Positions 28,510 to 37,530 are shown, numbered from the stretch's first letter. The stretch: 64,000 nt of DNA from Nitrosomonas sp. (GCA_016703745.1 JADJBK010000006.1:1426001-1490000); one strand, 5' to 3'. The notes: a model not told the origin generated them from the sequence alone. Made by a program: numbers and translations.

Positions 28510-29372
28510 ATCATGATCTTTTTGTGCTGCAGGCCATAAGCAAATTTCATGGCTACCATATTAATACACAATAGCAAGCTGACCAACACCAGGGCTGAGG
28601 CATAAGCCGGTGTATCACCACCGGGCACATTCATGGACAAATCAAAAATATGTAATGCCAGCGCGCGTCCCGAATCCAGCAAGGAATCCGGCATGCGTTC
28701 GACATAACCGCTGGTGAATAGCAAAGCTGCCGTCTCCGCCAATGCACGCCCTATCCCCAACAGAAGCCCGGCAGCTAAAACCGGCGCAGCAGCCGGAAGT
28801 ATCAAATGCACCAGCGCGGCGGTGCGCGTCAGCCCCAAAGCAGAGGCTGACATGCGGTAAGCATGTGGCACAGTGCGCAGCCCGGCTTCTGCAGTACTCG
28901 CCAGAATCGGCAATAACATGCACGCCAGCGTTAAACCGCCGGACAGAATTGAAAAGCCCAGTCCCAGATAAATACTGAAAAAAGCATTGCCAAATAACCC
29001 AAAAACAATCGAAGGCACTCCTGCCAATACATGCAAACTAAATCGCACAGTCTTGCCGAAAACGCTATCAATCGCCACAAATTCCACCAGCAATATCGCA
29101 GTCATCCATGCGATCGGTACAGCTGTCAACAATGCCACCAGTAAGATCAGCAGCGTGGAAACCAGTATGGATGCGATGCCGCCTGCGCGTCCGGCATCGC
29201 GTGGGGGTTCCATCAGAAATTCCCAGGAAAGATGCGCGATACCGCCCCGCGCCAGATCGGCCAGTATCCAAATAAAAACCACGCTGATCAGCGATACTGC
29301 GGCATAAATCAGAAACTGCGCGGTACACTCCCGTAAAAATTGCATGGTGTGAATATGCTTCATTTCACGCAT
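28506..29372 (-). CDS. pstA: PstA, phosphate ABC transporter permease
   Basis: 288 residues with six predicted membrane helices. The inner loop with the EAA-type motif is AGLRTVPHAYRMSASALGLTR, which contacts PstB. It overlaps pstC upstream and pstB downstream. It is paired with PstC as the membrane channel. Confidence 0.9.
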   Translation of the reverse strand: MREMKHIHTMQFLRECTAQFLIYAAVSLISVVFIWILADLARGGIAHLSWEFLMEPPRDAGRAGGIASILVSTLLILLVALLTAVPIAWMTAILLVEFVAIDSVFGKTVRFSLHVLAGVPSIVFGLFGNAFFSIYLGLGFSILSGGLTLACMLLPILASTAEAGLRTVPHAYRMSASALGLTRTAALVHLILPAAAPVLAAGLLLGIGRALAETAALLFTSGYVERMPDSLLDSGRALALHIFDLSMNVPGGDTPAYASALVLVSLLLCINMVAMKFAYGLQHKKIMI

Positions 29373-30204
29373 GATGCCGCTTCTCCAGCAGCCCGGCCAT
29401 ACCCGACAGCACCATGACCAGCAACATCAGGAGTAACCCTGACACAAACAGAACGGCACGGTGATCCCCCATGGCGTATGCCGCTTCCAGCGCAATGTTA
29501 GCTGCCAGTGTACGCACCGGATCAAACAGGGTTTCCGGATATTGCACGACATTGCCCGCCACCATTAATACCGCCATGGTTTCACCGAGTGCGCGCGCCG
29601 CCGCCAGAATAATTCCAGCGGCAATGCCGGTTTTTGCAGCGGGTAGTGCCACACCTTTGATTATTCCCCAATGTGACAACCCCAGTGCAGCAGCATTGCG
29701 CAACCATTCTTTTGGCACAGCTGCCAATGCGGTATAAGCCGTTAAGGTGACCGTTGGCAGAATCATCAGTGTCAGCACTCCTATTCCAGCCAGTAAACTT
29801 GCGCCCGGTGGATGCCATTGATTGATCAGCGGCACCAGCGTCATCAATCCCCAGAAACCGAAAACTACGGAAGGAATGCCGGATAACAGCTCGATCAGGC
29901 GTTTATAGATTGCAGCCGGATACGGTGGCGCATAAAAAACGATGAATATCGCCGATGCCAACCCCAGCGGTACAGTCAGCAGCAATGCCCCCATGCTTGC
30001 CAGTAGCGTGCCGGACAACATAGGCATTAAATTATAGGCGCCCTCCAGCGGATGCCACGATGTATCGGCTAAGAAACGAGTGATCGGTATCGTTGACAAA
30101 GCGGGCCAGGATTCGTGTATCAGAAAAATCAGGATCAGCAGCATGACCAGCGCTGAAAATATAGCGCCTGTTCGCAAAATGCCGATCAACAATTTGTCAG
30201 TCAA
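29365..30204 (-). CDS. pstC: PstC, phosphate ABC transporter permease
   Basis: 279 residues, shorter at the N-terminus than E. coli PstC (319). The frame starts with TTG at 30204, overlapping the pstS stop; no upstream ATG is available. There are six hydrophobic segments and the loop AAVPKEWLRNAAALGLSHW (EAA motif). Central motif: LSGIPSVVFGFWGL. It is the partner of PstA. Confidence 0.88.
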   Translation of the reverse strand: MTDKLLIGILRTGAIFSALVMLLILIFLIHESWPALSTIPITRFLADTSWHPLEGAYNLMPMLSGTLLASMGALLLTVPLGLASAIFIVFYAPPYPAAIYKRLIELLSGIPSVVFGFWGLMTLVPLINQWHPPGASLLAGIGVLTLMILPTVTLTAYTALAAVPKEWLRNAAALGLSHWGIIKGVALPAAKTGIAAGIILAAARALGETMAVLMVAGNVVQYPETLFDPVRTLAANIALEAAYAMGDHRAVLFVSGLLLMLLVMVLSGMAGLLEKRHHA

Positions 30205-31036
30205 CAGTATTCACCGGTACAAAATACTGTACCTCGACCAAATCATGGATTTGTAGCGAGCGGGAAAATTCAATGAAACGTCGGGCTAGTCCCTGCGGCT
30301 CGCGAGATGTAATCAGATTGAGTGGACGGGATAATGGAAAAGTCCCCTTGCGCACATTAGCAATTGTGGCATCAACCCCATCCAGCGACAGCAACTTGAT
30401 CGGCACGCCCCGTTCGGCCTCATATTCAGCCGCTCCAATCGAAACATAACCAATCGCATTCGGGTTACCTGCAACAGTCTTGATGCCTTGCGGGTTATCA
30501 CCAATGATGGTATGCGGCTTGATCTGACTGTTTTTCAGTTCAAGATAGTGCAAAAACAATTCCAGCGTGGATCGCCCCTCAGCCTTGTTAACCACTGTAA
30601 TGCGTGCATCGGCTCCACCTACCGATTTCCAGTTAGTTATTTTGCCGGTATAAATATCGACGATCTGCTGCTTTTTGAGTGCAGCAACCCGGTTATTCGC
30701 GTGCAGAATAATGCTGATACCATCGAGTGCAATGGTAAACGCATGCAAATCAGTTTCATCCGGCTTAAGCGCACGCGATACCATTCCGATGTCAGCCGTG
30801 CCATTGCGAGTATCGTTGATGCCACGGGAAGTCCCTCCGGTTTGTACATCAATCCGCACGGCGGGATTCTTAGTCTCAAATCGTCGAGCTATTTCGCCCA
30901 CTAATGGCGCCACGGTACTTGAACCTGTCAATACCAGCCGCTCGGATGCGGCATAGGCGCAAGCCAATCCACTGATTCCAAACACAATAAACGTAACGCA
31001 AATTAATAAGATTTTTTTGTGGTTTGACATGCTCAT
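30197..31036 (-). CDS. pstS: PstS, periplasmic phosphate-binding protein
   Basis: 279 residues with a signal peptide ending near AYAA-SER. The phosphate-binding segments are LTGSSTVAPL (about 35-44) and TGGTSRGINDTRNGTADIG (about 66-84). It is smaller than E. coli PstS (346) and resembles the short PstS-like type. The ATG overlaps the stop of the DUF547 gene. No phoU or phoB gene lies next to this operon. Confidence 0.87.
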   Translation of the reverse strand: MSMSNHKKILLICVTFIVFGISGLACAYAASERLVLTGSSTVAPLVGEIARRFETKNPAVRIDVQTGGTSRGINDTRNGTADIGMVSRALKPDETDLHAFTIALDGISIILHANNRVAALKKQQIVDIYTGKITNWKSVGGADARITVVNKAEGRSTLELFLHYLELKNSQIKPHTIIGDNPQGIKTVAGNPNAIGYVSIGAAEYEAERGVPIKLLSLDGVDATIANVRKGTFPLSRPLNLITSREPQGLARRFIEFSRSLQIHDLVEVQYFVPVNTVD

Positions 31037-31839
31037 TTCTTCTTGTTCAGCGCCCAGTCATAATCAAGAAACTTTATTTTTATACCTCCAGCCATAACTA
31101 ATGCTTTAGCTTCAGGTGTATCAGTGAGGCTATCCGCATAGCGGGCAAAAAACTGATCCAATTTACGCCAACCTTTCCAGCCTCGTTCAAAATCTTCCCG
31201 GTACCAATCAAAAATCTCTGATACTTCCAGTCTTCCGGTTTTGGCGTTATAACGATTACGTGACCGATCCGCCAGAAAAGCACGCGTTACCATGTCCAAT
31301 TGTGCTTCCAGTTTTGTACCGGTATAAGCTTCATTCAGTAGTCCGGGGCAACCAATCGACGCACAGTTGACGGCAAAGTGGATACGTGGCTCATTGTAAT
31401 CACCAGGTTTGCGAATCATGCCATGTTCAATATCATCCAATGAGAGCCTCTTGCCAAATAGCGGCACAAAACTCTTTTTCCAGGGATTTTGCAACAAAGA
31501 ACCTAAATCCTTAATCGAATCCAGCTTGGGGTAACGGGAAAGAATCAAATCCACGGTATAAGCGTTATATGCATTGATCAAAAAAGCTAACCGTTCTGGC
31601 TGGCTCCAGGTTGAGAATTCATTTGCATTGACCGCTGACAGTTGAGACAAATAAGTCCGCAGAACCGCACGTTTTTGTAGAAAACCGCCATAATCCACCT
31701 GGCTGGCCTGGCCATGATTTATCATCTGAACATGGTTCTGCAACAATCCATTCCAGACACTATGATCAAACTCGGTAGCTGCTACCGCATTTGCTGATAC
31801 CAACAGCACCCATGCTAAAAGCAATCGTTTCATTATCAT
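31033..31839 (-). CDS. DUF547 secreted protein
   Basis: About 268 residues from the ATG at 31839; later in-frame starts to 31833 are equally possible. Signal peptide near LLLAWVLLVSANAVAA. DUF547 features are visible: RLAFLINAYNAYTVDLILSRYP, the conserved IHFAVNCASIGCPGL, and NRYNAKTGRLEVSEIFDWYREDF. The fold is thought to be papain/transglutaminase-like, with a conserved cysteine; the activity is unproven. It sits between the fused reductase gene (overlapping start) and pstS, so it may belong to either group. Confidence 0.8.
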   Translation of the reverse strand: MIMKRLLLAWVLLVSANAVAATEFDHSVWNGLLQNHVQMINHGQASQVDYGGFLQKRAVLRTYLSQLSAVNANEFSTWSQPERLAFLINAYNAYTVDLILSRYPKLDSIKDLGSLLQNPWKKSFVPLFGKRLSLDDIEHGMIRKPGDYNEPRIHFAVNCASIGCPGLLNEAYTGTKLEAQLDMVTRAFLADRSRNRYNAKTGRLEVSEIFDWYREDFERGWKGWRKLDQFFARYADSLTDTPEAKALVMAGGIKIKFLDYDWALNKKK

Positions 31840-31849
31840 AATCATTCTT

Positions 31850-33982
31850 CTAACTCCGTCGTTTGGCATGAAATTTTTCTACCCATTTAAGTAAGAATTG
31901 CGAAACATGGGCACGTTTCCATTCTCCAGCCGCATATTTATTCGCCTCTGACCAGGTGGGGTAGGTGTGGATCGTGCCAAGGATTTTATTCAAACCCAGA
32001 CCGTGCTTCATCGCCAACACAAACTCTGCCAGCAAATCACTGGCGTGCTCCCCAACAATGGTTACCCCTAGAATTCGATCTTTGCCCGGCACGGTCAGTA
32101 CTTTGACAAAACCGTGCGCCGCTTCGTCGGCGATTGCGCGATCCAGTTCCTTCAGATCATAACGCGTCACTTCATAGGCAATACCGCGCGCTTTCGCTTC
32201 ATTCTCCGACAATCCCACGCGCGCAACTTCCGGATCGGTAAATGTTGCCCACGGGATAACCGAATAATCCGCCTTGAAGCGTTTGATAGTGCCAAACAGC
32301 GCGTTGACCGAGGCATACCACGCCTGATGCGCGGCCGTGTGCGTGAATTGATAAGGCCCGGCAACATCGCCGCAGGCATAGATATTGGGATAGATGGTTT
32401 GCAGCCAGGCGTTGGTTTCGATGGTATGGTGCGATGACACCGGAATGCCCAGTTGCTCCAATCCAAAACCTTCCGTGCGCGCCACCCGGCCAACCGCGCA
32501 TAACAGGACGTCAAATGGCAACACGGTTTCTTCACCCGCCTGGTTACGCACAATCAGGCGTTGCGTATCCGCATCTTTTTCACAACGCACAGCCTCAGTC
32601 TGTGTCAGACATTGCACGCCATCCGCTTGTAATGCCGCTTTAACCAGAGCAACCGCATCAATGTCTTCGCGCATCATCAAATCACCGCGTTCCACCTGTG
32701 TAACCTGACAACCCAGTCGAGCAAACGTCTGTGCCAGCTCGCAACCAATGGGACCCCCACCCAGCACAACCAATCGTTCAGGGCGTTCAGTCAGCGACCA
32801 GATCGTATCGGAGGTGTAGTAACGAACGGTTTCAAGACCCGGGATGTCTGGAACCGCAGGACGCGCGCCCGTGGCAATGACAATGGCACGTGTGGTCAGG
32901 GTCTGGCCGTTCACTTCTACTGACCAGGGTGACGTGATGGTTGCTTTTCCTTGCAGTATCTCGACCCCCAGTTTCGTGTATCGTTCTACCGAATCATGCG
33001 GCTCGACTGTACTGACAACTCGCTGTACACGCGCCATCACCTCACTAAATTTATAATCAACCGTTGCAGTAGCCATACCCAGCGATGCGGAGTTTTTCAC
33101 TTGTTTCAGAAAAGCTGCTGAATGAATGAGCGCCTTGGATGGCACACAACCGTAATTCAAACAGTCGCCGCCCATTTTGTGGCTTTCAATCAGCGTCACT
33201 TTGGCGCGCGTGGCGGCGGCGATATACGCGCTCACCAATCCGGCGGCACCGGCACCGATGACGATCAAGTTGCGGTCAAAATGTGCGGGTCTGGGCCAGC
33301 GCGCATACAGCCGCCGGGTTTTAACCCGCTCGATGACCCAGCGCGCCAGCCACGGAAACAGCGCCAGCACAGTAAATGAAATGATCAGTGCTGGCGACAT
33401 CACATCTGACATTTGTGTAATTGTCGCCAACTGAGTGCCTGCGTTGACATACACGGCTGTTCCGGCAAACATCCCAACCAGACTGACCCAGAAATAAGTT
33501 GTGCTGGGCAGTGTGGTTAACCCCATCAGTAAATTAATCAGAAAAAAGGGGAAAATGGGCACCAAACGCAGGGTAAATAAATAGAATGCGCCATCCCGCT
33601 TCAAACCCCTGTTGACCGTTTCGAGACGATCACCAAAACGGCGCTGTACGGCATCACGCAGGACATAACGAGCTGCCCAGAAAGCCAGGGTTGCGCCAAT
33701 TGCAGCTGAAATGATGACCACCGGTACGCCTACCCATATCCCGAACATGGCGCCACCGGCCAAAGTCATCACAGTTGCGCCCGGCAAAGACAATGCTGCC
33801 ACGACGATATACGTTAAGGAGTAGATACCAATGACTAAAAAGGGCTGCTCCTGATAAGATTGCTGCAGGTCACGGTGACTTTCCTTGAGCGCTTCCAGGC
33901 TGAAAAAACGCCCCAGGTCAAAAACAAAAAACAATCCTATCAATAATCCAAGTAAAGCCAGTATCCACCAGCGATTCTTCAT
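31850..33982 (-). CDS. TVP38/DedA-type membrane domain fused to a mercuric-reductase-like flavoprotein
   Basis: 710 residues from the ATG at 33982 (good AGGAAAG site); an upstream ATG at 34036 is less likely. Residues 1-215 are a TVP38/TMEM64 (SNARE-associated Golgi) membrane domain with VAALSLPGATVMTLAGGAMFG. From about 235 a pyridine nucleotide-disulfide oxidoreductase follows: FAD motif VIGAGAAGLVSA, redox cysteines Cys274 and Cys279 (GGDCLNYGCVPSK), NAD motif VVLGGGPIGCELA, and a C-terminal dimerisation domain with HTYPTWSEA. The C-terminal cysteine pair that MerA uses to bind Hg is absent. It lies between radical SAM and DUF547 genes. Confidence 0.85.
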   Translation of the reverse strand: MKNRWWILALLGLLIGLFFVFDLGRFFSLEALKESHRDLQQSYQEQPFLVIGIYSLTYIVVAALSLPGATVMTLAGGAMFGIWVGVPVVIISAAIGATLAFWAARYVLRDAVQRRFGDRLETVNRGLKRDGAFYLFTLRLVPIFPFFLINLLMGLTTLPSTTYFWVSLVGMFAGTAVYVNAGTQLATITQMSDVMSPALIISFTVLALFPWLARWVIERVKTRRLYARWPRPAHFDRNLIVIGAGAAGLVSAYIAAATRAKVTLIESHKMGGDCLNYGCVPSKALIHSAAFLKQVKNSASLGMATATVDYKFSEVMARVQRVVSTVEPHDSVERYTKLGVEILQGKATITSPWSVEVNGQTLTTRAIVIATGARPAVPDIPGLETVRYYTSDTIWSLTERPERLVVLGGGPIGCELAQTFARLGCQVTQVERGDLMMREDIDAVALVKAALQADGVQCLTQTEAVRCEKDADTQRLIVRNQAGEETVLPFDVLLCAVGRVARTEGFGLEQLGIPVSSHHTIETNAWLQTIYPNIYACGDVAGPYQFTHTAAHQAWYASVNALFGTIKRFKADYSVIPWATFTDPEVARVGLSENEAKARGIAYEVTRYDLKELDRAIADEAAHGFVKVLTVPGKDRILGVTIVGEHASDLLAEFVLAMKHGLGLNKILGTIHTYPTWSEANKYAAGEWKRAHVSQFLLKWVEKFHAKRRS

Positions 33983-33996
33983 GTTTCTTTCCTTTA

Positions 33997-34944
33997 TCAT
34001 TTCATTTCGCTGCATGAGGCGCCAAACTGAAAGCAACTATAACAACGATGGTGTTTCATACTCACAGGCACCAGCAGACTCTGGGCTAACGTTTCACCCA
34101 AGGCATAATCCGGGTCATCATCAACCAGGGTACATGCATATACTTTGGTCTGGCCATTGATCTTTACCACCATGCGACTGAAAGCGCACATGAAATCACG
34201 GCGCGATTTCCCGGTCTGAAAATCTGTCATACAACTTTGAGTAATTTGTGGAGCGGATACCGCTGTTTCAGGTGGATAGAACTCCGGAAACTCAATACGC
34301 GGCAAATCCTCTGGCAAACCCGCTGCACGGAAAACTGCGGCAAACTGCCTGGCAACTTCTTCCGGCGGCATATCCGCTAACACCTGATTCGCTACCGATA
34401 GCGCAAATCCCATCTCATGCAATTTGCGCAAACCTTCCAGCGCCATGGCAAACATCCCCTCGCCACGCCCTGCATCGTGCCGAGATGCTTCAAAGTGATC
34501 CAGACTGACACGAAAGTGCAATTTATGGCTGCGCCCACGTAAAGACTCCAATTGTGTGAGGCGTTTAATCAGGGGCTCGGTTGCATTGGTCAATACCAGG
34601 CAAGGGCGATATTGCAGTGAGTAGTCAAGAATACGTATCATATCCTTGTTAATAAAAGGCTCACCGCCGGTAAATGAAAGCTGTTTGACGCCCAGCGTCA
34701 GTGCCTCATCAATATAGGGTCTGGCATCGTCAAAGCGCATCAATTGCAAGCGATTATCGCCTGGCTTTGATCCTTCCAGACAGAAAGGACACGCCAAATT
34801 ACACGCGGTGCCGGTATGCAGCCACAACTCATCCAGCGCATGGGACTGGATAAAGCCACGCGGTTTGTCATCGGACGTGACATACCACGACTTGGAACGA
34901 ATGCGCTGTTCGCCGGTTGCTGACAGGGTGGCAATCACATTCAT
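33997..34944 (-). CDS. Radical SAM enzyme with a C-terminal cysteine cluster, paired with ArsM
   Basis: 315 residues from the ATG at 34944; a GTG at 34956 overlaps arsM. The SAM cluster ligands are Cys48, Cys52 and Cys55 (CNLACPFC), with the SAM motif SFTGGEPFIN following. The C-terminus adds further cysteines (MCAFSRM, ACTL, and CYSCFQFGASC), a SPASM-like or auxiliary cluster arrangement. It does not carry the RCCLKC motif reported for ArsL, nor the usual ArsS start. The substrate is unknown. It starts 3 bp after the arsM stop, so it is almost surely cotranscribed. Confidence 0.72.
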   Translation of the reverse strand: MNVIATLSATGEQRIRSKSWYVTSDDKPRGFIQSHALDELWLHTGTACNLACPFCLEGSKPGDNRLQLMRFDDARPYIDEALTLGVKQLSFTGGEPFINKDMIRILDYSLQYRPCLVLTNATEPLIKRLTQLESLRGRSHKLHFRVSLDHFEASRHDAGRGEGMFAMALEGLRKLHEMGFALSVANQVLADMPPEEVARQFAAVFRAAGLPEDLPRIEFPEFYPPETAVSAPQITQSCMTDFQTGKSRRDFMCAFSRMVVKINGQTKVYACTLVDDDPDYALGETLAQSLLVPVSMKHHRCYSCFQFGASCSEMK

Positions 34945-34946
34945 TT

Positions 34947-35993
34947 TTAACAGCACCCGCTGGTCTGTTCGCCAGTGGCTACATCTGCAAACGGAATGCC
35001 CATGCCACAGCCCGGAAAAATACCGAAGTGCTGGTCAAAATTGCCATAAAAATCGAAATGTTCCTTGAACCGCGTGTCGTGCAGCATGCGCCAGGTATTG
35101 CCGCATACCGGAAACTGCTTACCGGTTTCAATGAAATGGTGTCCGTCCAACCGGAATGCATGGCGATGGTGTGGAATGGTGCCGCGATACACCACTGACT
35201 GCCCGTGATCCTCACAGGCCAGTTCCAGATCATGCAGTTTGAACAGCCGATAGGTTGCCGAGTAAAAACGGATATTGCCGGTTTTATTCACCAGCTCCGC
35301 GTTATCAATGCTGATGGGACGATCATCAACCAGGCGAGGATCCGTGAAGCCCTGTTTGCGGGACAACTGCAAAAAATCATTCCAGTACAATGCCCCACTT
35401 AAACATTCCCCGTACAGCACTGGATCATGCGTTAGTGCCACCGGGATGCGGCGGTCGCTGTACACATCAGAAAAATACAGCTCACCGCCGGGTTTCAGCA
35501 CACGAAAAGCTTCGCGCAATACCGCCGCTTTATCCGGCGCTAAGTTAATAACGCAATTCGATACAATGATATCCACGCTGGCATCCGCCAATTCAAGCTC
35601 GTCCAGGCGCTCGATAACCCCATGCAAAAACCGGATATTGCTGCGCTTGTAGCCAAACGCTTTTTGGTGGTATTTTTCATGCTGACGCGCCACCGCCAGC
35701 TGCTCCTCGGTCATATCCACTCCGATGACTTGACCCTTTTCACCTACCAATTGCGACAGCACATACACATCACGACCCGCTCCACAGCCCAGATCCAGGA
35801 TAGTCAAACCCTCAAGCAACTCAGGCAAAACCAGGCCACAACCGTAATAACGCATCAATACTTCATCGTGCACTCGCGCCATTAGTGGTTTAACAAAATC
35901 TGGCAAGCTCGCATCCGTGCAGCACGCATCGGTCTGCAAATCGTGAGTGCCGGTCAGCGTTTCACCATAATATTTTTGTACTATTTCTTGCAT
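34947..35993 (-). CDS. arsM: ArsM, arsenite S-adenosylmethionine methyltransferase (AS3MT-like)
   Basis: 348 residues, strongly like animal AS3MT: LRYYGCGL-type MRYYGCGLVLPE, LDLGCGAGRDVYVLSQLVGE (SAM loop, about 66-85), SNCVINL, GGELYFSDVY and GECLSGALYW. Cysteines equivalent to AS3MT Cys32, 61, 156 and 206 are present (Cys24 or 25, Cys52, Cys147, Cys197; the last two 50 residues apart, as in AS3MT). These bind trivalent arsenic. The C-terminus ends SGCC. It starts with a good AAGGAA site. It is the first gene of a minus-strand group with the radical SAM gene. Confidence 0.88.
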   Translation of the reverse strand: MQEIVQKYYGETLTGTHDLQTDACCTDASLPDFVKPLMARVHDEVLMRYYGCGLVLPELLEGLTILDLGCGAGRDVYVLSQLVGEKGQVIGVDMTEEQLAVARQHEKYHQKAFGYKRSNIRFLHGVIERLDELELADASVDIIVSNCVINLAPDKAAVLREAFRVLKPGGELYFSDVYSDRRIPVALTHDPVLYGECLSGALYWNDFLQLSRKQGFTDPRLVDDRPISIDNAELVNKTGNIRFYSATYRLFKLHDLELACEDHGQSVVYRGTIPHHRHAFRLDGHHFIETGKQFPVCGNTWRMLHDTRFKEHFDFYGNFDQHFGIFPGCGMGIPFADVATGEQTSGCC

Positions 35994-36046
35994 GGTATTC
36001 CTTATGATTGAAGTTACAGGTACGCTTTGGTAATTCTTGAAAGACT

Positions 36047-36739
36047 TTAGGGGTGCCCTTTAGAGTGATAAATTGATGCCAAATCATGTGGTGTAATGCC
36101 ACAGGCAAAACCCAATGCCAATTTACGATTATTCCAGGTACGTCGCCACCAGCCATCACGCTGCCAACGATGAGAATCTACAAACAGGGGCTCGCTTAAT
36201 GGCAGAAATTTCCCCATACAACGTGCACCACGCACTAGAGGTACTTCCTCGAATAAGGGCCAGGGAGCATGACCTCCAACTTGAAAATAAGTCTGCCGCG
36301 AGATAAAAAGTCCCTGATCTCCATAAGGAACGCCACCTAAACGACACCGCCAGGCAATAGCGAGCTCCAAAACAAGTGTTGACAAGGTGCGCGGGGCGTC
36401 AAAATGGAAACGAAAATACCCTCCCACTGCCCCCTGCTCAAAAGCTGCTGTTATTGCTGCCAGTGGATCTGCTGGCAAACGGGCATCCGCATGTAAAAAC
36501 CATAGGACATCACCTTGCGCTAAGGCAGCCCCGGCCAATAATTGTTGCCCCCGACAGGGTTCACTCGCCAGCCAAAAAACGCGATACTGATCACAAATTT
36601 CACGACATTCCCTGCTATCTGCACCATCGACAACAATAATTTCTAATGGGTGATTTGGCAGTTTATGCAATTGGTTAAGTAAATGCGTCAATCTCACTTC
36701 ATCATGGTAACAAGGAATAATGACGCTAACGCCAGGCAT
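36047..36739 (-). CDS. Family 2 glycosyltransferase, rSAM/selenodomain-associated type
   Basis: 230 residues. N-terminus VSVIIPCYHDEVRLTHLLNQL, then the GT-A metal motif DVLWFLHADARLP and GGYFRFHFD. It resembles the TIGR04283 transferases (GT2 fold), which are often next to arsenosugar-type radical SAM genes. The acceptor is unknown. It lies 53 bp upstream of arsM on the same strand, supporting a role in sugar transfer to the same pathway, by context only. Confidence 0.75.
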   Translation of the reverse strand: MPGVSVIIPCYHDEVRLTHLLNQLHKLPNHPLEIIVVDGADSRECREICDQYRVFWLASEPCRGQQLLAGAALAQGDVLWFLHADARLPADPLAAITAAFEQGAVGGYFRFHFDAPRTLSTLVLELAIAWRCRLGGVPYGDQGLFISRQTYFQVGGHAPWPLFEEVPLVRGARCMGKFLPLSEPLFVDSHRWQRDGWWRRTWNNRKLALGFACGITPHDLASIYHSKGHP

Positions 36740-37245
36740 GTTTTATTTCCTTCACTTGAGTAAAATTAATGTGTGTCGTGACTGTTCCATATTGGCAGTA
36801 TAAAGAATCTGGATCAATACCAAAGGCACGGCGCATGGCCCAAATTGCTTTTCTATTTTGTCCATCCCAACTCCTTAACCTCTCTTAGGTGTTGCAATTG
36901 ATTATTGAGCGCGCCTAGTGTGCCCGATAGCCATGCTCAATCCCAGTAAGCAAATGAACCCAACATCGAATGAATTAACCATTAGTCGATAACAAACAAA
37001 ATTCCTTACATTCATAACCGTCTCGCAGTGATCGACAGACTGCTGAAAATACTTGGATAAGCACGTAATCGACTAAAGAAAGATCAGTCTTTTTTTAAAA
37101 AGTTACGTTGTGTTGTAATGAAATCCATTTACCTTCGACTAAATTGCAGGAATTAGGATATTTTTGAGCCGGATTCTTGTTTGTTTTGAGTCGGCATTGC
37201 TGGCTGTTTGTTTCATCCCGTAACTTAACTTTAGGAAAACTGATA
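36740..37245. other. Intergenic region upstream of the Cys-repeat peptide
   Basis: 506 bp with no definite gene. On the minus strand a 37-codon open frame (about 36863-36750, ATG with an AGGAG site) lies just upstream of the glycosyltransferase; another frame across the same bases reads through as protein-like but has no start. Neither can be assigned. The divergent promoters for the glycosyltransferase group and for the peptide gene must lie here. Confidence 0.35.
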
Positions 37246-37515
37246 ATGAAAAAACGTCAAAAACTTTTGACCTCTTCCGTACTAGCCAGTTTGATGGCAA
37301 TTTCCATGAGTACACCAACATTTGCCGAGAGTAATCCGTGCGCGCCAAAAGCGAAAGCACAGCATCAGCGTGATATGAAAAATCCCTGCGCTGGCAAAAA
37401 TCCCTGCGCTGGTAAAAATCCATGTGCAGCCATGAACCCATGTAGCGCCAAGAATCCTTGCGCGGCCAAGAATCCCTGCGCCGCTAAAAATCCTTGTGCA
37501 GCAAAAAAATATTAA
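37246..37515 (+). CDS. Secreted peptide with Asn-Pro-Cys hexapeptide repeats
   Basis: 89 residues from the ATG at 37246. A Lys-rich start and hydrophobic core (LTSSVLASLMAISMS) end near TFA-ES, a Sec signal. The mature part of about 60 residues carries eight NPC motifs, the last seven in hexads of the form NPCAAK or NPCAGK, giving a cysteine every sixth residue and a positive charge. Such spacing suggests metal binding rather than disulfides, but this is inference. An in-frame start at 37177 would add residues unlike a signal peptide. A further open frame follows 89 bp downstream and is cut by an IS66 element. I recognise no named family. Confidence 0.75.
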   Translation: MKKRQKLLTSSVLASLMAISMSTPTFAESNPCAPKAKAQHQRDMKNPCAGKNPCAGKNPCAAMNPCSAKNPCAAKNPCAAKNPCAAKKY

Positions 37516-37530
37516 TTTTTGCGAGCAATT

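Noticed and set aside
37380..37506. Repeats resembling a CRISPR array
   Set aside because: The 18-bp periodic DNA repeat is the coding repeat of the NPC peptide, with no spacers.
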